This document shows, piece by piece, positions 54,821 through 64,000 of a stretch of 64,000 bases of DNA (position 1 is its first letter; each line of letters starts with the position of its first letter). The stretch comes from Halictus rubicundus (taxonomy: Eukaryota; Arthropoda; Insecta; Hymenoptera; Halictidae). The stretch spans positions 12,006,220 through 12,070,219 of the forward strand of contig NC_135151.1 of assembly GCF_050948215.1 (NCBI RefSeq). Reading direction: 5' to 3'. Under the pieces are notes generated by a model, which did not search any database, had not been told where the DNA came from, and worked only from the letters and a program-made list of their open reading frames with translations. The position numbers and the translations under genes were made by a program.

Positions 54821-55389
54821 CCAAATGTTCGAAAGAAGTTAAAGAAATTTTATATTTGCAATTGTCGTAGTAGCAAAAGTTAGTATACAGGAATTTTATT
54901 GGGGTCATGAAAGGCGCCATGAATATCTCAATTTTATCTTTGAATTTCAATTGAAAAACGCTACGAAATTTCGTTCTAAACCAAAATTTTGTTTTCCACG
55001 TGAAACGAGCCATACATTATAACCGCCGTGAACAACGCAACAATGACTTAATTAAACCTGCAAATAGCGCTTATTAATTTCGTTGCCGAAATCCAACGTA
55101 GCCAATGTCACGCTTGCCAACCGAATCCATTATTCCTTCGATCAACGTACACACAGCAAGCGAACGAACGTTTCATTGTAAGATCGCTAGCATAACATCT
55201 TCAGTGTTGTGAATCGCGCGACAGGAATTCACCTTGCATTTGCATCGAACGAAAGGATGAAAAATAATGTCCTTATCATCAATTTCATTGTGTTCCAGTG
55301 GTATGTACGTGTTTGTTATACAGATGGTTCGGTACATACATACGTACACACTAATATTAACAGCAGATTAACATTTTTGGACAGGAAAA

Positions 55390-55422
55390 TAGCGCGCGTA
55401 TATTCGCTAATGATGCAAATGG
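55390..55422. mobile_element. Solo end of the piggyBac-like MITE
   Basis: GCGCGTATATTCGC followed by TAATGATGCAAATGGGTTGA matches, in reverse, the left end of the 23409-23609 element. The partner end is missing. Confidence 0.6.
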
Positions 55423-55472
55423 GTTGACAAAACTTGTCGATTGTTAATTGCACAGCTCGTTGCGTCTGTAAT

Positions 55473-55502
55473 GACTAGACTGTGGATTCTATGCATTTAC
55501 GA
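55473..55502 (+). mobile_element. Solo end of GACTGCGGAT family
   Basis: GACTAGACTGTGGATTCTAT then GCATTTACG, close to the family end, just right of the piggyBac-like solo end and left of dispersed repeat copy 2. Confidence 0.55.
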
Positions 55503-55626
55503 TATAAATCAGTAGATAAAATACAAAACAGTGAAAATATTTGAAGTATTTAACGCTAAACCTGCCGAGCCTTAAAAGTATCTGGTTGCCTTATAAAAAT
55601 GACAAAGTTGAATTTATTTGGATGTA

Positions 55627-55795
55627 CAGTGAATTCTCGATGTATGTCAACAACACGGGTCTTTCCAGCGCCGTGTATCGTCCAGGAGACTTACTCGAGC
55701 CGTGTTGTGTTTACATTCCTCGGCGTCCGAGACCTTTCGAGCTTTGTGTCCCTTCACGGGATATACCCCACAGTAGTGGGGATAATACCGGGACG
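55627..55795 (+). mobile_element. Dispersed repeat, copy 2 (pairs with 14834-15009)
   Basis: Begins TACAGTGAATTCTCGATG and then follows copy 1 through GTCAACAACACGGGTCTT, GTATCGTCCAGGAGACTTAC and TCGGCGTCCGAGACCTTTCG. Similarity ends near GGGGATAATACCGGGACG. Confidence 0.75.
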
Positions 55796-58384
55796 AAAGT
55801 GTCTTTGTAATTTCAAGAATCGTAAAATAAAATACCTGGAATCAGTCATTTTGATCGGTGGTGGTAGATTTAGTGTTAAAAGTAGTATATTGTTTTTAAC
55901 CCATAGAAATTATTAAGAAAAGAAATAAATGTCTATGTAGCCTTGTATCCTGCAATTAATTTTATTTGTCTTGCAATTTTTATTGTGCATAATGATCCTC
56001 AGTTTAGTAATTACCGCAGCTTCAGCTGTACCAAGATTTTTCTATTATTCAAGAATGAAATCTAAATAGTTTGGTCAGTAAATTCGACACTGGACAGATA
56101 AAATTATACGTGTTTTTCTTTTTTGTTAACGTTTTCAAATTCGCGTGCAAATAACGACGCACAGTTCTGAAAGACTCGGTTTACTAGGGGAAAGTTTTCT
56201 TTTCTCGAAGGAGAACTTTCTCTTGTCCAGGTGCGCACCTCACGCGGCGTAACTCGAGCATAGTTAATAAAGTTGACAATTGCCGGAGTCTGACATTAGA
56301 TTGACATTTACCTCGCGTTCTTGCTATTCTGACTTAATGTAGTTATTATTGTCGGTCGATTTTGGTACTTTTTGTGGAGACACTGATTGTTCGCAATCAA
56401 CACCGCCATTGTATGTTAACGTGCGTCCTAAAAGTACGGTAGTATAATTAAACCGAGAGGACTGAACTAATTGATGTTGCCATAAAGACATTTATGTCTG
56501 TGTAAGTGTATATTAAGCATTTCGGGACACATGTCACCATTTTGGTCACATCACACCATGTATTCAGTTTCGAACGTTGCAGAGAAATAATTTCATTGTT
56601 TAAACAACTAACAATCTATATATATATTTTTCCTCAATATTTAAATCTTTGGTGTACGATGTAGATTCCTCGGAAGAATATTTTCGTTGTTAGATATTCT
56701 TAACAAATGGGTGTTTTCAAGTTCAATATAATTCTCACTACAAAATGTCTGCACTACTTATCATATATCTTTTAAACATAACATTTTAAATGAATCGTGT
56801 AAAATACTAATTTCATTTTCGGCCATCAAAGATTGACTCGTAAAAGTAACACTATTTTATTGAGTTCGAAGAATTTTTAGAAAGTGCAATTGTTACTATG
56901 GTTAGATATAAAACAGTTGCAGTATACATACGAAAGTAATAGTCGACGTTTCTTTCGTGCAGCGCACGATAATAGAAAATGCGAAGGAACCAGGCCGATA
57001 AAAGCTGCTTTATCAAAGTACCAATCTTCGAATCAACGTGGAGTACCAGAACGATCATATTGCGTGAAATTTCATTTCTCGTCGTTATCGGGGAATTGAA
57101 TTATTATCTGCCGAAAAAGAAACGCGATACACGACGTTTGAATGAACACTGAAACATTTTGCAATCAAGAGCCTGCTTCCGGATTCATAGATTACGTTCG
57201 TATGCATATCATAGCGATTGCACGTCCCAGTAACTCATGCGCAATTTACATACTTGGTACAGTAAGGACATCGTCGTCATATTATTTGTTAAAATATAGA
57301 CACTGAAGAGTGGAGAATTATTTGGCGAAATTACCGACGATAGTAACAGTATAATGACAAAAGTTGTGGTAATTACAGCACAAAAATAAAGCAGACATGT
57401 CGAGCACAGAACAAGAGAAACGTACGGAAAAACCTGTCCTATTGTTTACAACGAAAATGTTGCTAACAGGAACGCATGTAAACAAAGAGCATGTAAAAAA
57501 ACACATATGTAGAAAATTCATACTACCGTGAACAATAGATCGTGAAACAAGTGAAATGTTACAACAGATATTAAAAATAATACTACAAAGCAGTACAACA
57601 CGGCAATTAAAATAATGTATCGAGCCTCAACAAATGAATGCAATCTCGAAAGAATTTTACATAAAATTGTACATAAAAACAAAAAGATCAATATCGAGAA
57701 ATAATACAGAATAAAATCGAATAAAATTTAATAAAATACAATGTAGAATAAAACTTTTTAATTTAAATGTTGGAAGTATTGGAATCTTTCAACAATAATT
57801 TCATTCGAAAATTTTTTATCCTGTTCGTTCATCGGAGTGACGTTAAGCAAGAGAAGAGTGCCCAATCCGTTGCCATGGTTTTTTTTCAGCAATTTTATCT
57901 ATTGCGATGAGCTCCCTCCCAGCCGAATAGGTTTAACTTATAATTAGTTGAAAAATCGATGTCGGCGCTGATAAAATGAGCCACTCCAGAATCCAGAGCC
58001 GACTTAAACGCATTTCCCTAGGCGATCGTTATATAATTTAATATTACCTTTCAACGTAAAAGCTACATTCTCATATTGTGCCGCTCTTACTCTATATTCA
58101 ATGACTGTGGTATTAAAATCGTGTCTAGGTAATTATTAATGGGAAACCTGGTTTCGTGCACTGACAGAAGTGATCCAGCGAAAGCGGTCCATGCGAAAAG
58201 TATCACGAATCGATTGACATTACAATAATACACCACGAGTATAATTAAATCGAATGGCAGTTTATTTCGACAATTATATCGTCGAATAGCAGATTTAAAT
58301 AAAATAAAAATATATGGTGAATATATGGTGTCATGCGTCCCCTCACTTTCATACATTTGTTCTTGTTCTTCTCTGTTAAATAAA

Positions 58385-58560
58385 TGAAAGTTCTGTATTA
58401 AATTTTGTTAAAGCTTTCTCTCTATCTTTGTAAAAAATTCGTGAAAGTTCTTTATTAAATTTTATTGAATTTACTCTTTCCCTCTGAAATAAATTTGTGG
58501 CGGTTCTTTATTAAATTTTGTTCAATTTCTTCTCTATTAGGTTTTATTAAAATTATTGAA
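58385..58560. repeat. 57-bp tandem repeat, three diverged copies
   Basis: GAAAGTTCTGTATTAAATTT (58386), GAAAGTTCTTTATTAAATTT (58443) and GGCGGTTCTTTATTAAATTT (58499) start three consecutive copies, each followed by a TTTCTCTCT-like pyrimidine tract. Confidence 0.75.
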
Positions 58561-58812
58561 ACCTCTCCGTTCATTTTGTGCAATATCTTGGCCTACAGTG
58601 CTACGAATACATCCATGAAAGTTCAATTATTGCCCATTAAATGAAAACCGTACAGAAGTACAGGAAATGAACAATTTGAAGCTGTGCACACCTCACAACA
58701 GATTAATTAATTGGCCTGGCCCGATCACACAGTTTACCATTGATGTTATTTACGCTTCAAATATTATATTTACACTTCAAAACATAATCTGAAAAAGCTG
58801 CATGTTTAATCA

Positions 58813-59096
58813 TTAGACAGCGGATTTTATGCGTTCATCACAGAAGTGAGTAGGTGCAATTTGAAATAGTAGAAACATTAGAAGAATTTCGAAACACTGT
58901 TATATTATATTTCAACGTACTGAACATATTCGGAAAGAAAATAAATTTCTAGAGTGAGGGACCCTATTACTGTGGGGGGTTAATATAGGCTCGGTAATTG
59001 GTACCCCCACAGTAATTAGGTCCCTTACCCTACTTCACTCCAGTTTATTTCAATTCGGGTAGAAAATTCTTATTTCGCATAAAGATCCGCTGTCTA
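58813..59096. mobile_element. GACTGCGGAT-family MITE interrupted by another MITE
   Basis: Left end TTAGACAGCGGATTTTATGC and right end GCATAAAGATCCGCTGTCTAG are inverted repeats. The interior shares AGTAGAAA and AGAAGAATTT words with other family members and holds the 58957-59025 insertion. Confidence 0.7.
58957..59025. mobile_element. Deletion derivative of the AGGGACCC-family MITE
   Basis: AGGGACCCTATTACTGTGGG directly abuts TTAATATAGGC...GGTACCCCCACAGTAATTAGG and TCCCT: both ends of the 51796-52014 family with the middle missing. It sits inside a GACTGCGGAT-family element. Confidence 0.8.
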
Positions 59097-62000
59097 GTGG
59101 TAATAAAGGTGTTGGAATATAGTTTTTCCGAGGAAATAGTAATAAAACTTTCAACAAACGATTGATTGGAGAATGATTTCGAGAACGTTGCAGGTATCCG
59201 ATAGAAAAACCTAAGAAATTATGAGGCACAATTGGACCAAAATAATTGAAAATTACGGCAATTTTCCGACAGTGATTTAAGCTTTGGGGGGAGGGGACTG
59301 TATTTATGCAATTGTTGAAACGTGGTCGTGCACGTTCCGGGCTCGCGAACAGGAGCTTTCATGTACCACCTCCTGTGCGAACACTGTTCGCTAACAAGTT
59401 CCCTATAAGCTACTCGTTACTCGCGAAAGTGGCCACACTGCCGACGAACGGAGTTCGCGATTAGTTCGCCAACTGCTCGCAAACACCGATGTCGATCCGT
59501 CATATAACGTAGAGCGTCGGTCTAATTAATAGGCGAGCGAACAAGAATAAGACAGATGCGTTTCGTCGATCATACACGCGATCGTAGAATCGTCTCCATT
59601 GTTGTCTGCACAAGGTGTTCAGCAACAGGTGGGAAGTAAGTTTAAGGGATGATTCTCCATAACAATACAAGAAGAAAGTGGAAAATTGTTGCTACGCACT
59701 CTCCATTGTAAATGGTACAGTTTTATTCCAGCAAGAAAATACCATTTCATACTTCTTGATTCGCAAACAGAATTTTCCGGTAATATTATTCATTCAACTA
59801 AGCATTTGTTGCGTTGCAATATCTTGGGAAGACTTCAGGGATGTTCAACGGTACCATGGTAATTATAAAAGGAACATACGAACATTTCATTGAAAGACAC
59901 AATTCATGAGAATAATCACCTATCTTCAACAATGACATTAAATAGATAACGCGAAAGTATTGTAGTTACTAATAGTAGGCAATGTTGACACGACCCTTCA
60001 GGATAAAAATAAAATATAATTTGAATGTGCGAGTATGGTAAATTGAATATTACTAGTAATATTTTATTCAAAATCAATAAATGAACAACTAAAGATTAAG
60101 ATTAAGATGTTCCTTTTGTCCTGTATAATGCATTGCATTTTATATGTATGAATAAATTATTTATAGTATCACTAGAAGATTGAATTTAAATGCAAAATAA
60201 AATTCTTTGAGATCACGTGACTATAAACTCACGATAAAAATAATAAAATGAAAGAGAAGTGAAAGTTAAATGGAAAAGAATACTTTATCAAATTATGATG
60301 CACTTTCGTGCATCTTTGCTCTATCTTAGCTCTATTCGACTTTGGTGCACCATGGCACTATAATTTCTTGCATCCTCCAAAACGAAAGTTAGGGACAAAT
60401 TAACACAATACCGTGTACACACTGTAAACATTGAATTATGGAGTAATTATACTCGTCATCGTGCGCAATTAGATGTAGTAGACAACGGAAGCGATTATCT
60501 TGAATCTCCAGAGCAGCTAAATAGAATCTGGCCTTTGCTTGGGTGTCCCGTATAATCGCGAAGAAGTATCTAGTCAAAGCTTAAATCCATACAACCGCGC
60601 ACTTATAGATACGGTCCAATAATATTAACCATAGTATCTCGGACTTTCTGTCTATAGTATTCTACTGTTGTCATGTTTCTCAGTGCGCGACTAAAATACT
60701 CTGCGAATCTTGTTCGAGACGATTACTTCTTCTTACTTCTTCTTAGTTCACTTAAAAATAATCTTTGCTATGTACCTTACTCACTGTCTGTTCCTTCAAT
60801 TTGCTATGTCTTCTCTAACACGCTCACTCATATTTTAAAACAAACAGTTACTTCGAAGAAAGTTTACACCCTGTACATTAAGTTTTATTCGGCTTTTATT
60901 AGGACTGGCATTATATGTAAAATGCAGAGTTTACATAATACAAAGTTAAATAAGTAAATTAATAAATAAAGTAAATTTAGTTGAATTCAGTAAATTAAGT
61001 TTAGAGGAAACAGATTAGAATGATATCCTACGTGTTATTTGTTTAAAAAATTACACGTTTGTCCCATCGTACTTCCGGTGAATGGTCATTCTACCTACTC
61101 TATACTTAAAGGGTTACAGCTTTAAATAAACAGACGAAGTTATTTCAAGCTAATTGTAGGTGTCGCGCGTATGGCACACTACAATCTATGCAAAGACATG
61201 TCGCACGTGTTAATTGTCATCGTGATTTCAATGCATGCTAACATTTTTACTACTCGAAGTGAGAGTACTTTACATTGCAAGACAATTTCGCGTGATGTTT
61301 ACTGCACAAAAAGTAAATGTGCTACTGCTTATGCTGTTGAACAAAACACAGTTTGTTGGTGAAATAAATTAGTCGAATTGGTAAGTTGGTCGAATTAGTA
61401 AGAATACTGAGAAAAATTAAAGGAATTGCTATGTTTGGGAGCAATAAAATCGTATAGACCAAGAGTTATTTACATTTCGACCTCCTTTGCCTGATACGGA
61501 TAGAATATCTTAATCTAATTTTTAAAATACGCCATTTAATCAAAATTTATATGCACGCCTATGAAACATTAAACTATTGTAATATTTATTTCTGTGTGAA
61601 GTATACTTTAAAAATTTACTTAATTAAAATTATGTAAATTTGTTAAATATTCTCGTCTATTTTGAATCAACACACCTACGTGCATGGTAAAAAATGCGAA
61701 TGCGTTAACCGTATCATTAAACAGGTCCAGCAACTTGTGCGAAACGTAAATGTTCACAATATCAATCCGATTGCAAATTATGAATAACGCAAAGGTATCG
61801 AAAGATGCTCCATCACGGAGCATTAATTATATTCATAACCAACCATCATTCTGACTAATTGACGTCGATGCTCACTTCGATTCTTTCCGATAACAGTCAT
61901 TTCTCTATCGACTGACCTCGATAACGTCGAAGCCGTTCTTGGCATGATGACTAGTCAAAGTACGCAAAGCTTTTCGAATAAATGGACCCTTTGTCGTACT

Positions 62001-62559
62001 CACCAATTTTTGTTTATAATACTTCAGTCGTACGATTCTTTATAGTATCCTTCCTGTGCTTGCTTTGTTTCTTTAAAGAAGACTTTACGGGTGCATAAAC
62101 CACTCCTCTCGATTGCTGTAAGTGCCTTCTTTCCTAATTTGTTTAAAAATGATCTCAAAATTATCTACTATCATAGATTATACTTTAGTGAATTTAGGTG
62201 TATGTGTACATTGTACATGTAATATCAATATTAAAATCATTAAACAGATACTCTATTTGCCCGAGCTGCTGATTAAAGAATATGCATATTATAAATTTAA
62301 CCTGAACCTATTCAGATTAAAATAGACACTGTCAGTGTATTAAAAATTACAGGTAACTCTAAAACGAGAATACACACGAGAATACATTATCATCCACACA
62401 TTAACAACGAACCCAACGATCGATGACAGCAATCGCAATTCAAGAAATATTACGAGTATCGCGAATGCACAGCATAAACGCGTTCGTGAACAAATACACT
62501 TGCTCGCCTCCCACGCATCTAAAATAAAACACGATTCTGGCCGTTTAAACGGGACTTAC

Positions 62560-62800
62560 TGTCACGCGGAAGACAATAATGAAGCGAAATCGTCAACTGA
62601 AAGATTAAACTCCCTTGGGAACAACGGGAATATCATCCGGCACGGGAGTCGACTTGAAAATATGACCGTCGAGAATGAGACCGTATGAAAAGCTTCGATG
62701 TCGATAAACAAAGAATTAGAATCGATGATTAGCGGTGGCGGAGCCTGGTAATAATTACCGAGAAGAATATGGACAACGTTGAACGTTGAAATATTCGGCA
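62560..62800 (-). other. Candidate Syt1 5' noncoding exon (left edge only)
   Basis: On the minus strand CTTCCGCGTGACA is followed by GTAAGTCCC, a near-consensus donor at 62559-62558, in a GC-richer stretch upstream of Syt1. The right edge (transcription start) is not defined. This is inference from splice consensus and position alone. Confidence 0.25.
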
Positions 62801-64000
62801 ACCAAAACCTGGCAAGAGTTCGTTCTGCACGCGACAGCTTTCATTCGCTGCGAAGCCGCTGCTGTTCGTCGATCAGCGAGCAAAAGCGTGTCAGTATGAT
62901 TCGGCTGGGAGATAACCAGGGGGGTTCTAGCCCGGCGAGAAGAATATTCGCGAGTCCATCGGCATCTATTTGCGAGTGGCTTAGGGGAGGAGTTCGACCC
63001 ACGTAACCGGGCCAGAAGAAAATTCGAATCACAATATCTCACGCAGAGCACGCCGGGAAGGGATCGATTGAGTTGCACACGTTTTGGGAGACATGTTTCG
63101 AACGGCTTCGGTCAATCGAGCGACTGCAACGATAAGAGGAACAGAATTAGAGCAAGTCGTGGGATCAACATTTCGGAATAGCTGGAGGACGATCCGCAAA
63201 GAAAAGAAAAGAAAAAAAAACGATTCAGACACAATCGTTGCACAAAGCAGAATCGCCTAACAGTTCAAAGGGAGAAATAGATCGTTTCGCACGATTGACG
63301 AAGTCTAGGGAAGTTCCGATTAATTTGCGACCGAATGAAAGCGGATGTCAACGGCAAAGGGGGAGAGCAAGCACTTCTGTATACCATCTGTGCAAGGCGG
63401 TGAAACGACCAGATCAAACAAGGGATAAGATTTCGTCCTAGTCCAAGGATACATTGAAAAGTACGACAGAAGGCTATATAGAGACGGTAGGGGCAGAAGG
63501 TCCGCGGACAGAATCGAGCACAGCTTCGTCGGAGCCAACAACAGATTTCTCATTAAATTTCCAGAAGCAGGAACTCGTTGAAAAGATCCCGCTTAGCCAA
63601 AAACCGTGAAATCGTAAACGGTGTATAGGTTCGACGGAGTTGGGATAACGAGGAATCCGGTCTTCTTAAGGAAGATTAGGAAACCGTAGAAGCTTCGAAC
63701 GGGAATTCCTTGGCTGCCTCGGGTGGAAAAAGAAAAAACTAAAACGAACTCGAGTATTCCCGGTTGCCGATGGACGCGGAGAACGACCAGGCGAATTCCC
63801 GCGAAGTTGTTAAAGGGAGGTTCGCGGCACCAGAAGGGGTTACAACTGTGATGGAAACGTTACTCACTGTGGTTGTTAGTCGGCTGCCTGCTCAGAAACG
63901 GGGTTGGATATTCCTCTCCTTTGGCTGCGTTCCTCGCCGAGTCTGGCGTTAGGCGAACCAAGTCGATGCGAAAACGGATAGAGTGATCTCTCTCTCTCTC

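Larger units (their letters stand above)
54571..64000. other. Upstream region of Syt1, no coding gene supported
   Basis: Because an acceptor directly precedes the Syt1 ATG, the transcript must start to the right of 54573, so much of this interval is probably 5' intron. From about 62400 to 64000 base composition becomes more GC-balanced. A strong minus-strand donor (GACA then GTAAGTCCC) lies at 62559, a candidate end of the 5' noncoding exon. No protein family was recognised. Confidence 0.55.

Noticed and set aside
62755..63950. Several overlapping ORFs on both strands near the right edge
   Set aside because: Many short ORFs in both strands reflect the higher GC content; none has family motifs or consistent splice sites.

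Overview
The window looks like nuclear DNA from a hymenopteran insect, most likely a bee. The evidence is AT-rich, CpG-containing noncoding DNA, compact GT-AG introns, many simple repeats and small non-autonomous DNA transposons, and protein sequences of clearly insect type (a vesicular glutamate transporter, a synaptotagmin 1, an Asteroid homologue and a pancreatic-lipase-family enzyme). No bacterial, organellar, rRNA or CRISPR features were seen. Species assignment is inference.

Layout. (1) About 306-9641, plus strand: a vesicular glutamate transporter gene (VGlut, SLC17 family) in eight coding exons that join to a 637-residue protein. Its exon 5/6 junction only works with a rare GC-AG intron. 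The fourth intron (2416-7359) holds a complete intronless gene on the opposite strand, the Asteroid (XPG-N nuclease-like) homologue at 4134-6158. (2) 9642-27143: about 17.5 kb with no convincing gene, containing several inverted-repeat elements and microsatellites. (3) 27144-34586, plus strand: a secreted lipase in seven coding exons, 352 residues, with an intact Ser-Asp-His triad and a very short lid; a poly(A) signal lies at 34707. (4) 34713-47926: about 13 kb without a supported gene. (5) 47927-54570, minus strand: synaptotagmin 1 in eight coding exons, 433 residues, with transmembrane segment, C2A and C2B. A splice acceptor just before its ATG shows that at least one 5' noncoding exon lies further right. 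(6) 54571-64000: upstream DNA of synaptotagmin 1, probably a long first intron and perhaps the promoter region, rich in mobile-element remnants.

VGlut and Syt1 both act at the presynaptic vesicle: VGlut loads glutamate and Syt1 senses calcium for release. They are convergently oriented about 38 kb apart, with the lipase between them; no direct functional link with the lipase is implied.

The most unusual structure is in the noncoding DNA. One short family with a terminal motif like CTAGACTGCGGATTTTATGC occurs about twelve times, several times as inverted pairs. There is also a hAT-like element with an 8-bp target duplication, a piggyBac-like MITE flanked by TTAA, a pogo/Tigger-like MITE flanked by TA, long fold-back elements, and a nested insertion of one MITE inside another. 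All coordinates and junctions were read by eye from sequence and reading frame.
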